64,000 nucleotides of DNA from Rhodospirillales bacterium (lineage in GTDB: Bacteria; Pseudomonadota; Alphaproteobacteria; Rhodospirillales; Magnetospirillaceae). Position numbers and translations under genes: made by a program. The stretch's first letter is position 1, and each line of letters opens with the position of its first letter. Positions 34,399 to 43,516 of the stretch are shown here, in pieces. The notes below the pieces were generated by a model that saw nothing but the letters and a program-made list of their open reading frames with translations, did not search any database and was not told the DNA's origin. Location of the stretch: assembly GCA_019455065.1 (NCBI GenBank), contig JACFNC010000004.1:62001-126000 (forward strand). Reading direction: 5' to 3'.

Positions 34399-36855
34399 CT
34401 ATTCTCCCGCTTCCGCCCGCATCGCCGGCAAGTCGGGATGCTCTGGTGCCGCAAACCACCCTTCGGGCGGGGCGATCAGCTCGAGTTCGGCGATCACCGG
34501 CAGGTGGTCGGAGGCAACCCGGGCCAGTTCGCTGCGCGGCACGCTCACGTCGACGACACGGGTTACGGGGTCGACGAAAACGTGGTCGATTCTCGCCGAG
34601 GGATAGCGTCCGAACCAGGTGCTCTTCGGCCGATGGCCGTGCAGTTCCTGCTGGGCGTCGCGCAGCTGCCCGCGCACCTTGCGGCACACCCGCGACGAGG
34701 GCAGGGCGTTGAAGTCGCCGCACAGCACCACCGGTGGCCGGCAGTCGGGATGGCCCAGCCACTCCGGCCCCAGCAGGGCGTCGGTCTGCGCCAGCCGCTC
34801 GCGGGCGCGCAGGCCGAGATGGGTGTTGACGATCTGTACCTCCACACCGCCCAGGTCGATCGCCACCCACAAGGCGCCGCGCGGTTCGAGATCAGGGCGA
34901 TCCCGCAGCCCCGGCAGGCCGCCCGCCTTCACCAGCCGCATCGGCAGGTGGGTGAGGATCGCGTCGCCGTACAACTCCTCCTCCAGGCGAAGCGTGGGGT
35001 GGAAATGGAAGTCCATCTCCAACAGTTGGGCGATCTGATGCGCCTGGTCGATGCCCCCGGTGCGCAGCCGACTGACGTCGAGTTCCTGGAGCGCGACCAC
35101 GTCGGGCGCGTGCCGGGCGATCAGGCGCGCGATGCGTTCGGGCGAGACCTGCCCGTCCATGCCGACGCAACTGTGGACGTTGTAGGTCATGACTCGCAGG
35201 GTCCGCCGGTCGGCGATCGGCCGGGTGTGGATACGGGCAGTGCGGGCCGGCCGACGTCCGAGGAACAAGGCGGCCGCGCGGTGCATGTCGAGCGGCCGCA
35301 GGTAGTGGCCGGCCGCGCTTTCGGTCAGGCTGTCGTGCGGAATGAGCGCGAAGGCGCGGGTCTCTTCCGGGGCGGCGCCGCCGTGGGCGCCGTTCTCGAC
35401 GGCGAAGGTATGGGGCGGCACGCCCGCCCGCCAGCCGAACAGCAGGATGTCACCGGCGTGCGGATGGCGGCAAAGCTCGATGATGTCCTGGGTCACCTCC
35501 TCGACGAAGGGATGGGTCGATCCGAACAGGTGCGCTCCATCCTCGGGCAAGGCGAACTCTCCGTCGGCGGTCCATGCCCGTACCCGATCGGAATTTTCGG
35601 GCACCAGCACCAGCGGAACGTCCGCGGCGGCCAGCCTTTGGGCGATCGCGTCCCGATCCTCCACGGTCAGGTCGCGATGGAAATACACCAGCGCCACCGG
35701 CCCGTAGGAGGTCACGGAGAAATCCTGCCCCGGCGGCGGGTCGGCCTGGCGATAGACGGGCAGGATCTTGCGCACCCTGCGCCCCCCCAGCAGACGGACG
35801 CGCTGCGACTGGATGCCGCGCAATCCGCCGTGGTTCCGCTTCGGGGGCTTGCCCGCATTCTGCAAGGCGGCGGCCACCACCTCGTCGACGGTCCTGCCGT
35901 AGCGGGCCGGATAGGCCACCGTCTCCTCCTGGCCGTGATCCGAGTAGATCCACACGTCGTAGCGCCGGCGCGCCGCACGGTGGGCGGCCCGCCAAACGCT
36001 CTCTATCGTGGCGTCGATGCCTTTCAGCGACCAATGCGCAAAGGCCGACGAAGGGCCGCGCCGGTGCGCCTGCTCGTCATAGCCGAGGAGGTTGAGGTGG
36101 ATCACCGGCAAACCCCGCGCCACGTCGATCTCGGCGCCCATTCGGACGAGTTCGCGCAGAAGGATGGAGATGGCCACGCGGGTCGGGACGAATTTCATCT
36201 CCTTGCCGAGGTCGTGGCCAGCGATGAGGCCGGATGCGAGGTCCCACAGCGCCAGCACGAATTCCACGGCGAGCAGGCCGGCGATGCGGAGGACGCTGAG
36301 GGCGTTGGTGACCAGCAGGAAGCCCAGGGTGAGCGGGTTCGCGGAGCGCAGCACCGGTCCCCATCCGAGCGACGAGGGGCAGAAATGCGGCTCGGCGGCG
36401 CCGCCCGTGAAGATGCCGGAATAGACGCTGCCCCCGCTCAGCAGCGGCCGACCTTCGCGCGCCAGGTGTTGCTCGACGCCCGCGGCGGCGGCGGGCTCGA
36501 ACATGCGAACCACCTGATGCGCCCGCCGGTCCATGAAACCGAAGGCCGGCACCGCGGTCTTGATGCCGTAGAACAGTTCGCCCTGGAAGGCCGGGGTGCT
36601 CGACGGCAGGCCGGAATACAGGGTGTGCAGGCGGTAATGCTCGTGCGCCAGCAGGTGGGCCAGGAACGGCAGCCGGTTCTTGCGCAGGGCGGCCTCCATC
36701 TGGGTGCGCGACAGGCCGTCGATCTGGATGAGAACCAATCCAGGTGCACCCTCCGGCTCGGTCGACCGGGACAGGCCGAGCAGGCGCGCCGCCCATTCGC
36801 TGCGGCTGATGCCACGCCGCAGCCGCCGAAGGGTGAGTTCGAGATGGCCGATCAT
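34399..36855 (-). CDS. Alkaline phosphatase-like / EEP-domain fusion protein
   Basis: An 818-residue protein with two hydrolase domains. Residues about 35-520 look like an alkaline-phosphatase-superfamily phosphodiesterase: metal Asp in VLIQIDGLSR (46), nucleophile candidate S86 or T87 in SSTPAFQGELFYG, and YSDHGQEE further on. Residues 551 to about 792 are an endonuclease/exonuclease/phosphatase domain with N559 (MTYNVHS), E591 (ALQELD), D714 (GDFNAL) and D783-H784 (SDHLP). ATG 36855 is four bases from the glycosyltransferase stop. No signal peptide is seen. The substrate could be a phosphodiester lipid, sugar or nucleotide; it is not shown by sequence. Confidence 0.85.
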   Translation of the reverse strand: MIGHLELTLRRLRRGISRSEWAARLLGLSRSTEPEGAPGLVLIQIDGLSRTQMEAALRKNRLPFLAHLLAHEHYRLHTLYSGLPSSTPAFQGELFYGIKTAVPAFGFMDRRAHQVVRMFEPAAAAGVEQHLAREGRPLLSGGSVYSGIFTGGAAEPHFCPSSLGWGPVLRSANPLTLGFLLVTNALSVLRIAGLLAVEFVLALWDLASGLIAGHDLGKEMKFVPTRVAISILLRELVRMGAEIDVARGLPVIHLNLLGYDEQAHRRGPSSAFAHWSLKGIDATIESVWRAAHRAARRRYDVWIYSDHGQEETVAYPARYGRTVDEVVAAALQNAGKPPKRNHGGLRGIQSQRVRLLGGRRVRKILPVYRQADPPPGQDFSVTSYGPVALVYFHRDLTVEDRDAIAQRLAAADVPLVLVPENSDRVRAWTADGEFALPEDGAHLFGSTHPFVEEVTQDIIELCRHPHAGDILLFGWRAGVPPHTFAVENGAHGGAAPEETRAFALIPHDSLTESAAGHYLRPLDMHRAAALFLGRRPARTARIHTRPIADRRTLRVMTYNVHSCVGMDGQVSPERIARLIARHAPDVVALQELDVSRLRTGGIDQAHQIAQLLEMDFHFHPTLRLEEELYGDAILTHLPMRLVKAGGLPGLRDRPDLEPRGALWVAIDLGGVEVQIVNTHLGLRARERLAQTDALLGPEWLGHPDCRPPVVLCGDFNALPSSRVCRKVRGQLRDAQQELHGHRPKSTWFGRYPSARIDHVFVDPVTRVVDVSVPRSELARVASDHLPVIAELELIAPPEGWFAAPEHPDLPAMRAEAGE

Positions 36856-36859
36856 CGGA

Positions 36860-38143
36860 TCAGGCCTTGCCTTCCGGTTCCTGCACCCCCGACGCGGCGC
36901 CGGCGGCCTCGGCCACCGTGCGCAGGAGTTCCCATTCGGCGCGGATACGGCGGAGCAGTCCCGACCACGCCGTGTACTCCTCGTCGCGGTCGACATAACG
37001 GGTCGCCAGAAGCGCATCGTAGCAGGCCAACGCCCTGTCGGCACAGCGCGGCATGGAGAATGCGATGGCGGTTTCCGCCAGCGCCGCCCGCATCTCCTCC
37101 CGTCGTGGCTTGGGCAGGTCGGCAATCGAGGTGAGGGCCGCGGCGAACGAGTCCGGGTCCGTCTGCCTGAGCAGGCGCCCATTGACGCGGTCGCGCACAA
37201 CCTCGCGTGCCCCCGGTGCGTCGAGGGCGACGACCGGCACGCCGGCCGCCATCGCCTCGGTCAGGACCATGCCCTGGGTCTCACTCTTGGATGTGAAGGC
37301 GAAGATATCCATGGCGCGGTAGGCGTCGGCCAGAGCCTGTCCCTCCAGCACGCCCACCGTCATCAGGCGGTTGGAAACTCCGTGGTTTCGGAAAATCTCA
37401 CGGATCGTGTCCACGGAAGGCCCCCTGCCGACGCAGAGGAACCGGGCATCGGGGCGGCGCCGCAGAAAGCGTGCGACCGCCTCCGCCAGCAAGCCGAGAT
37501 TCTTCTCGGGCGCCAGCCGTCCGACATGCCCGATGACCAGCGCCTCGCGCGGCAGTCCGTGGGTCGCCCGAAAGGCCGCGCCATCGCCCCGGGCGAAGCG
37601 CTCGCGGTCGACGCCCGTGGCCACCACCAGGATGGGCGAGGTGACGCCGCGCTCTCGCAGCACGTGGGCGACACTCTCGCTGGGGGCGAAGACCTGGTCG
37701 CAGAGATTGGCGTAGCTGATCGAAAGGTTGATGACGAAGCGCTTCAGCGCGTCGGAGTCGCCCGGGACGTAATGGGTGTACTGCTCGTACATGGTGTGAT
37801 GCGTGAACACCAGCGGCAGCTCGTACTGGCGCGCCACGCGCAACGCCGTGGCACCGACAAGGAACGGGTGGTGCGAATGCACGATGTCGGGCTGGAACGC
37901 CTCGATGGCGTCGTTGGCGGCGCCCGGCAGGGGCAGCACCACCGAGAAGTCGCTGCCATTGAAATGCTGGATGGCCGGAAGCCTCACCACGTCGATCTCG
38001 TCCGCCGGCATGTTCTCGAATTCGGGGGCGATCACCAGAACGCGGTGACCACGCCGGCGGTATTCGCCCACGAACGCTTCGACCGAACGTGCCACCCCCC
38101 CGACATGCGGCGTGAAGGTGTTGGACATCATCACGATGTTCAT
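36860..38143 (-). CDS. GT4-family glycosyltransferase
   Basis: A 427-residue GT-B enzyme. The glycine-rich N-terminal loop TPHVGGVARSVEAF, the acceptor-side HSHHPFLVGATAL, and the donor-site FTSKSETQGMVLTEAMAAG (E-x7-E) are classic GT4 features. Similar proteins glucosylate or mannosylate diacylglycerol. It overlaps the glycosidase gene by four bases (ATGA) and is followed by the phosphatase-EEP fusion. The acceptor is unknown; a glycolipid or a soluble glucoside are both possible. Confidence 0.88.
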   Translation of the reverse strand: MNIVMMSNTFTPHVGGVARSVEAFVGEYRRRGHRVLVIAPEFENMPADEIDVVRLPAIQHFNGSDFSVVLPLPGAANDAIEAFQPDIVHSHHPFLVGATALRVARQYELPLVFTHHTMYEQYTHYVPGDSDALKRFVINLSISYANLCDQVFAPSESVAHVLRERGVTSPILVVATGVDRERFARGDGAAFRATHGLPREALVIGHVGRLAPEKNLGLLAEAVARFLRRRPDARFLCVGRGPSVDTIREIFRNHGVSNRLMTVGVLEGQALADAYRAMDIFAFTSKSETQGMVLTEAMAAGVPVVALDAPGAREVVRDRVNGRLLRQTDPDSFAAALTSIADLPKPRREEMRAALAETAIAFSMPRCADRALACYDALLATRYVDRDEEYTAWSGLLRRIRAEWELLRTVAEAAGAASGVQEPEGKA

Positions 38144-40389
38144 GTCGCGGCCTCACGCACGAATTCCACCACACCCTGTCCGGGATCGGCGACGACCGGG
38201 GCGAAGCCGGGCAGCCGCACCTCGACGCAAGCGGGCGCCCGGCGCCATTGCGCCTGCCACGACACCGCGATGCGGTCGCGCCGCGTCTCGATAGCGAGGG
38301 AGACCGGGCCGAATGCGGTGGGTGCCGGCCCGAGGGCGACGCGGTCGCCGAGATGCAGCCACTGCCGGGGCACGCCGGACGCGAGGATCAGCCGGTCGCC
38401 CTCTTCGCGAACCAGGCAGTTGCGCTGCATCAGCAGCCACTCCGCCGCCGCCCAGACATGCTGGCCGTCGCCCATGCAGCCGCCGAGGGTGTGGGGGTGG
38501 ATGGCCTCGGGCCACTGCCCGGTCGGCGACGCCAGCCGCGCCACCGTCGCCATCAACTCCAGGCAGCGGCGGTCCCCCGCGCGCAGCAGCACCTGGGCAA
38601 CGTGCAAGGTGAGATAGGCGTTGATGCCGGAATGGATCATGTCCTGAAAGAATCCGCCCTTGAAGAAGCAGGACTCCTGGAGATAGGCAACCGTATCGAG
38701 AAGGCGAGGGTCGGTCGGGCCGCAAAGCGCCAGCGGGTAGCCGATCGCCAGCGAGCCGACCGCCCCAGCATCGAGGCGGCGCGTCGGCGCCGCTGGGATT
38801 GCGGGGCGACCGAGCCGCGGCGCGACCGCCGCGATGCTGCGATCGACGGCGGCGACGAACTCGGCGGCGGCTCGTTCGAACTCGCGTGCCTCTCGCTCGT
38901 CGCCATAGCCTTCAGCAATGCCGGCGGCGGCGCGCAATCCGGCGATTCCCCAGAAGTCGTCCCAATAATAGTAGTCGTTGGGGCCCAGGTGCTCGGCGCT
39001 GAAGCCGGCCGGAAGCAGCCCCGAATGGGGCCCCCCGTCGTCGGGAAGGCGCTTGCGCACGATCCAGCGCGCCCCCTGATAGACTGGTCCCCGCCAAGCC
39101 GGCGGCGGCGGCTCACCCGTGAGCTCGCAATACCGGGCATAGGCCCACAACGCCTCGCCGTTGGAATCCCACTCGCCGTCCTGGGAGTGAAAATAGCCGA
39201 ATGCCGTCTGCCGGCCGGCAAACCGGTCGAGGGTGCGGCGCGCCCTGCGCACCAGTCCGACGCTCAGCATGCCGTTGATGATGAAGGCGGCGTCGCGGAA
39301 CCAGAATCGCTTGTAGGTGTAGGGTCCGGGGTAGACGTCGCCCGGCGAATGGAGGATCAGGGTCCTGACCGCGGCGTCCCACAACAACTGAAAACGGCTG
39401 TCTGGAACCTCCAGGCGGCAGTGCTCCTCGAGGGCGGATGGCCACGCGGTGCTGGCCGCGGCCGGGGTGGTGCGGTCCTGCAACAGCGGGATGGTGACCT
39501 CGATCTCGCGTTCGCGGTCGGGTTGAAGGCGATAGAGGGCGGCCGCCGTGGCCAGGCCGACCTCGCACGAACCGTGGCGCTGGTCTTCGGCGTCGTGCAG
39601 GTGCAGGAACACGTCGCCCGTGCGATAGTTCGAGATGTGATGGCGCTCGGCGGCATGGCCGAGTTCGATCCGCCGCTTGCCGTCGATCGTCCAGACCCGC
39701 CGGTCGTCGGATATTTCGGCTTCGTGGACGAAGGCGATTCCTTCGGGGTTGTAGGGACGCACCCCGATCACCACCCAACCCGGCACAGTGCTGCGCGCGA
39801 CGGTGCGCAGCCGGCACACCGGCACGTTGCCGTCAAGCTCCATCTCGGCGCGGGTGGTCAGCGAGAGGCCGTCGGTCTCGGTGTCGGTGTCGATGGAAAC
39901 GCCGTCGGCGAGATCGAGGCGCTGGACCGCCGAAGCCGCGCGCGACGGCAGGATCATGCGGCCGTCGTCGGCGACGATCCAGCTATCCAGCGACCATTCG
40001 TCGAAGAACGGCGTCAGCAGGCCGCGCGGATCGACGATGGGCAATTCGTCGAAATCGGGCAGCCCGATCGCCGTCCAGTTGCGGTTGGTCAGGTTGATGT
40101 GGGTGATGGTGAAGGCCCGCGGCACGAAGGCGACGTCTTCCGGATCGAATTGGCGCTCCACCCAGTAGGGCCATACCCAGTCCCGGTTATGCTGGATCAC
40201 GCGGCTGTTGATGAGCCCACGCGCGTGGAAGGCGACGCCGGCCCGCAGAAGCTCGATCGGCTCCGCGACCTCCGAAGGCTGGGCGAACTGATGAATGCGG
40301 GCGAGAAGGGCGATGGGGTCGAGAAAGCCATGCGCCCGCGCGATGCGCCGCACCACGAATCGCCACGGAAGTCTGCCCCACCAGCTCAT
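38140..40389 (-). CDS. Amylo-alpha-1,6-glucosidase-like (six-hairpin) glycosidase
   Basis: A 749-residue protein. The N-terminal part (about 1-300) is beta-rich, like the super-sandwich domain of glycogen debranching enzymes. Residues about 330-680 form an (alpha/alpha)6 toroid with YKRFWFRDAAFIINGM, FGYFHSQDGEWDSNGEALW and DYYYWDDFWGIAG, the acidic and aromatic residues typical of GH clan members. No signal peptide is seen. It is first of the GH-GT4-AP/EEP-MBL operon. It probably trims or recycles an intracellular glucan or glycoside; the exact bond is unknown. Confidence 0.8.
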   Translation of the reverse strand: MSWWGRLPWRFVVRRIARAHGFLDPIALLARIHQFAQPSEVAEPIELLRAGVAFHARGLINSRVIQHNRDWVWPYWVERQFDPEDVAFVPRAFTITHINLTNRNWTAIGLPDFDELPIVDPRGLLTPFFDEWSLDSWIVADDGRMILPSRAASAVQRLDLADGVSIDTDTETDGLSLTTRAEMELDGNVPVCRLRTVARSTVPGWVVIGVRPYNPEGIAFVHEAEISDDRRVWTIDGKRRIELGHAAERHHISNYRTGDVFLHLHDAEDQRHGSCEVGLATAAALYRLQPDREREIEVTIPLLQDRTTPAAASTAWPSALEEHCRLEVPDSRFQLLWDAAVRTLILHSPGDVYPGPYTYKRFWFRDAAFIINGMLSVGLVRRARRTLDRFAGRQTAFGYFHSQDGEWDSNGEALWAYARYCELTGEPPPPAWRGPVYQGARWIVRKRLPDDGGPHSGLLPAGFSAEHLGPNDYYYWDDFWGIAGLRAAAGIAEGYGDEREAREFERAAAEFVAAVDRSIAAVAPRLGRPAIPAAPTRRLDAGAVGSLAIGYPLALCGPTDPRLLDTVAYLQESCFFKGGFFQDMIHSGINAYLTLHVAQVLLRAGDRRCLELMATVARLASPTGQWPEAIHPHTLGGCMGDGQHVWAAAEWLLMQRNCLVREEGDRLILASGVPRQWLHLGDRVALGPAPTAFGPVSLAIETRRDRIAVSWQAQWRRAPACVEVRLPGFAPVVADPGQGVVEFVREAAT

Positions 40390-40513
40390 GCCGCCTCACC
40401 ACGGATCGCTCCGGTCCATGATAGACCAACAGCGTCGCCGATGGCCGGAAAGATCGGAAGCGCGGCAATGCATGGCGCGCGCACCGGGCGGCGGCTCGCG
40501 CGCCTTCCCCCGG

Positions 40514-40720
40514 CTACTTCCCTTCAAGCACGAACGAAATCTTCGCGTTGATCCGATACTGGGTGATGCGGTTGTTCTCGACGGTGGCCTCCATGTCCTT
40601 GATATAGATCGACCGGATGTCGCGAAGCGATTCGGAGGCGTTCTTCACCGCCGCCTGCGCCGCATCTTCCCAGCCCTTGTCGGATTGCGCCAGCACCTCG
40701 ATGACCTTCAACATCGGCAT
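40514..40720 (-). CDS. Dodecin (flavin storage protein)
   Basis: A 68-residue protein matching the dodecin fold: a single helix (GWEDAAQAAVKNASESL) packed on a three-stranded sheet (VIEVLAQS, IRSIYIKDMEATVENN, QYRINAKISFVLEG). Dodecins form 12-mers that bind riboflavin or FMN and sometimes CoA. GGGAGGAAAGG precedes ATG 40720. It stands alone; the flanking genes are unrelated. Confidence 0.92.
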   Translation of the reverse strand: MPMLKVIEVLAQSDKGWEDAAQAAVKNASESLRDIRSIYIKDMEATVENNRITQYRINAKISFVLEGK

Positions 40721-40877
40721 GACCTTTCCTCCCTGCAAACGGTTGGGGCGGGCGGCGGGCCGATTGCGGCGCCGCCTGACCCCACAGATAATGGCCGGTG
40801 CGCGCACCCTCCTAGGTTCTCATGGGGAATAACCCCTTCGTTGGCGGATTGGTCCGAACGCGCCGACCGCGTCGGGG

Positions 40878-40910
40878 TTGACAGAAGACCTGTGAATGAA
40901 TGATCATTCA
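40878..40910 (+). promoter_or_regulatory. Promoter with overlapping TetR-type palindrome
   Basis: TTGACA at 40878-40883 is followed 13 bases later by the perfect palindrome TGAATGATCATTCA (40897-40910), which would cover the -10 region. It sits 25 bases before the first crotonase gene of the catabolic cluster. The TetR-family protein encoded at 50307-50993 is the natural candidate to bind it. This is inference from position and symmetry. Confidence 0.55.
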
Positions 40911-40934
40911 ACGCGGAGACAGGAGGAAGCCCAG

Positions 40935-41699
40935 ATGGCCGATTTGACGATGCATCGGCGCGGAGCGGCGGCGGAGATCGTATTCGACCGGCCGCCGGTG
41001 AACGCTCTCAGCCGATCGCTTCTCGAGGAACTGGCCGCCGCCGTCGATCAGCTTGGCGCCGACGACGGCGTCGCCGTGGTGCATTTCCGCAGCGCCGGCC
41101 GCGCCTTCTGCGCCGGCGCCGACTTGGCCGAGATGCGGGTCGGCTTCTCGGGCCCCGAGGGCGCCGAGGTGCAGGTCGCGTTCATCCGCCGCCTCCAGGA
41201 GGTGTTCAAGCGCATCGAGGACTTGCCGGCGGTCACCGTTGCCGAGATCGGCGGGCCGGCGCTGGGTGGCGGCCTCGAGCTTGCGCTCGCCTGCGACATG
41301 CGAATCGGCGCGCAGGAGGCGCGCATGGGCCTGCCCGAGGTAGGCTTGGGGCTGGTCCCCGGCGCCGGCGGCACGCAGCGGCTGACGCGGCTGTGCGGGG
41401 CGAGCGTTGCCCGGCGCCTGATCCTGGGGTCGGAAGTCATCGACGGGGCGACGGCGGCGGCGCTCGGCATCCTGCATTGGGCGGTGCCGGCGGCCGAACT
41501 CTCGGCCACCGCGCGCGTGCTGGTGGATCGCATCGCGGGTCTGCCGCGGGCGGCGCTGGCCGGCGCCAAGTCCTGCATAGCGGCCGCGGCCACGCCGGGC
41601 GACGCCGGCTACGAACTCGAAGTTACCGTATCCCGCTCCCTGATGGATGATCCCGAGACGCGGCGCCGCGTCGGCGATTTCCTGGCGAAGCGCCGTTAG
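40935..41699 (+). CDS. Enoyl-CoA hydratase/isomerase family protein
   Basis: A 254-residue crotonase. The oxyanion-hole segments FCAGADLAEM and ALGGGLELALACD are present, and both catalytic glutamates of the hydratases are conserved: E115 (GGGLEL) and E135 (LPEVGLG). It is therefore a probable true hydratase. AGGAGG precedes ATG 40935; an upstream ATG at 40896 would lie in the palindrome. It is first gene of the CoA-thioester catabolic cluster. Confidence 0.9.
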   Translation: MADLTMHRRGAAAEIVFDRPPVNALSRSLLEELAAAVDQLGADDGVAVVHFRSAGRAFCAGADLAEMRVGFSGPEGAEVQVAFIRRLQEVFKRIEDLPAVTVAEIGGPALGGGLELALACDMRIGAQEARMGLPEVGLGLVPGAGGTQRLTRLCGASVARRLILGSEVIDGATAAALGILHWAVPAAELSATARVLVDRIAGLPRAALAGAKSCIAAAATPGDAGYELEVTVSRSLMDDPETRRRVGDFLAKRR

Positions 41700-41747
41700 G
41701 CCTCGGATCGGCACAGCGATTTCAAAGATGATGATGAGAGGAAGGGC

Positions 41748-42494
41748 ATGAAGCTTACCGACAAGATCGCCGTCGTCACCGGCGCCGCCTCCGGCATCGG
41801 ACTGGCCACGGCCAAGACTCTGGCCGAAGCCGGCGCCACCGTCATTCTGGGCGACATCACCGAGGACAAGGGGCGGCAGGAGGCCCAGGCCATCCGCGAC
41901 GCGGGCGGCAAGGCCGATTTCGCGCGCCTCGATGTCACCGACCTGGACTCGATCGCCGCCTTCGCCGAAACGGTGACGGGACGCTACGGGGCCGCCGACG
42001 TCGTCGCCAACGTTGCCGGCTGGGGCAAAATTCAGCCCTTCATGGAAAACGACATCGATTTTATCAACAAAGTGGTCGCGGTCAACTTCCTTGGCCCGGT
42101 CCACGTGACCCGCGCGTTCCTGCCGGGCATGATCGAGCGCAAGTCCGGCAAGGTGGTCATGGTGTCGAGCGACGCCGGCCGCGTCGGCAGCACCGGCGAG
42201 ACCGTCTATTCGGGCGCGAAGGGCGGCGTCATTGCCCTCGCCAAGAGCATGGCCCGCGAGATGGCACGCTACAACATCACGGTCAACACCGTATGCCCCG
42301 GTCCGACCGACACGCCGCTGCTGATGGCCGTGCCGGAAAAGCACCGCGAAGCCTTCCAGCGCGCCATCCCGATGCGCCGGTTCGCCCAGCCCTCGGAAAT
42401 CGCGGATGCCGTGCTGTTCTTCGCCAGCAATCGCTCCGACTACATCACCGGCCAGGTGATCAGCGTCAGCGGCGGCCTGACGCTGGCGGGGTGA
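41748..42494 (+). CDS. SDR-family dehydrogenase (3-hydroxyacyl-CoA type, BadH-like)
   Basis: A 248-residue short-chain dehydrogenase with TGAASGIG (NAD loop), NVAGWGK in place of NNAG, catalytic YSGAK and the FabG-like ending GQVISVSGGLTLAG. Aspartate in VILGDITE suggests NAD+. In this company it resembles BadH, which oxidises 2-hydroxycyclohexanecarboxyl-CoA; that specificity is a guess. GAGAGGAAGGGC precedes the start. It is 48 bases from the first crotonase. Confidence 0.85.
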   Translation: MKLTDKIAVVTGAASGIGLATAKTLAEAGATVILGDITEDKGRQEAQAIRDAGGKADFARLDVTDLDSIAAFAETVTGRYGAADVVANVAGWGKIQPFMENDIDFINKVVAVNFLGPVHVTRAFLPGMIERKSGKVVMVSSDAGRVGSTGETVYSGAKGGVIALAKSMAREMARYNITVNTVCPGPTDTPLLMAVPEKHREAFQRAIPMRRFAQPSEIADAVLFFASNRSDYITGQVISVSGGLTLAG

Positions 42495-42551
42495 GGTCTT
42501 ACGAGAGCAAGCCCGCGAAAGAGCCTGTGAAGGAATGCTGTTTTTGCCTCT

Positions 42552-42626
42552 ACCGTCATTCCCGCGAAAGCGGGAATCCATAAACGCCAATGGCTTATGG
42601 GCCCCCGCCTTCGCGGGGGCGACGGT
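42552..42626. repeat. Dispersed inverted repeat between catabolic genes
   Basis: Arms 42552-42579 and 42601-42626 are near reverse complements (ACCGTCATTCCCGCGAAAGC against ACCGTCGCCCCCGCGAAGGC), each with its own small palindrome around CGCGAAAGCG. It is a REP-like intergenic element. It fills most of the 203-base gap before the second crotonase and could form an mRNA hairpin that adjusts expression. Confidence 0.65.
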
Positions 42627-42697
42627 TAGGGGGATTTCTTCACATGATCGAGAGCGGGGAATAATGGAACAAGAGTCCGACTAGGAGACAACCCAAC

Positions 42698-43516
42698 ATG
42701 AAGAAGATTCCCGCCAGCGCCTTCCGGCCCGAGCACTTCAAGTTCGAAGTCGACGGCAAGGTCGCGACCATCACGCTCAACCGGCCCGAGCGCAAGAACC
42801 CCCTCACCCTCGATTCCTACGGCGAATTGCGCGACCTGTTCCGCGACCTCGTCTACTGCCCGGACATCAAGTCGGTGGTGCTGACCGGCGCCGGCGGCAA
42901 TTTCTGCTCGGGCGGCGACGTGCACGAGATCATCGGCCCGTTGACCAAGATGGACATGACCGGCCTGCTCGAGTTCACGCGCATGACGGGCGACGTGGTC
43001 AAGGCCATGCGCAACTGTCCGCAGCCCATCGTCGCCGCGATCGATGGCATTTGCGCCGGCGCCGGCACCATGCTGGCCTGCGGCTCCGACATCCGCTACG
43101 GCACCGCGAAAAGCAAGGTCGCCTTCCTGTTCGTCAAGGTCGGCCTGGCGGGCGCCGACATGGGCGCCTGCACGCTGCTCAGCAACATCGTCGGCCACGG
43201 CCGCGCTTCCGAGCTGCTGTTCACCGGCCGCGCCATGCCCGGCACGCAGGCCGAGGCGTGGGGCTTCTACAACGAGCTGGTGGAGCCCGAGGCGCTGCAG
43301 CAGAAGGCTAAGGACATGGCGCAGTCGCTGGCGGACGGCCCGACCTTCGCCCATGCCATGACCAAGAAGATGCTGCTGCAGGAGTGGAACATGGGGCTGG
43401 AGGAGGCCATCGAGGCCGAAGCCCAGGCGCAGGCCATCTGCATGCAGACGCAGGACTTCCATCGCGCCTATCACGCCTTCGTGGCCAAGCAGACGCCGAA
43501 GTTCGAGGGCAACTGA
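42698..43516 (+). CDS. Crotonase-fold protein lacking both catalytic glutamates
   Basis: A 272-residue crotonase. [18 protein letters not shown] and [11 protein letters not shown] give the CoA-binding and oxyanion parts. At the two glutamate positions of enoyl-CoA hydratase there are M125 (GAGTMLACG) and K147 ([14 protein letters not shown]), so classical hydration is unlikely. The same [12 protein letters not shown] type is known next to aryl-CoA degradation genes in proteobacteria, where the reaction is not clear from sequence. Its stop overlaps the acyl-CoA dehydrogenase start (TGATG). Confidence 0.85.
   Translation: MKKIPASAFRPEHFKFEVDGKVATITLNRPERKNPLTLDSYGELRDLFRDLVYCPDIKSVVLTGAGGNFCSGGDVHEIIGPLTKMDMTGLLEFTRMTGDVVKAMRNCPQPIVAAIDGICAGAGTMLACGSDIRYGTAKSKVAFLFVKVGLAGADMGACTLLSNIVGHGRASELLFTGRAMPGTQAEAWGFYNELVEPEALQQKAKDMAQSLADGPTFAHAMTKKMLLQEWNMGLEEAIEAEAQAQAICMQTQDFHRAYHAFVAKQTPKFEGN

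Noticed and set aside
33058..37134. Open frame of 1358 codons on the plus strand
   Set aside because: It is antisense to the CNNM, MBL and phosphatase-EEP genes; its composition (His, Arg, Gln, Gly rich) and lack of any domain show a GC-rich shadow frame.
38248..40551. Open frame of 767 codons antisense to the glycosidase
   Set aside because: Complement of a well-supported gene; low-complexity Arg/Gly/Ala sequence.
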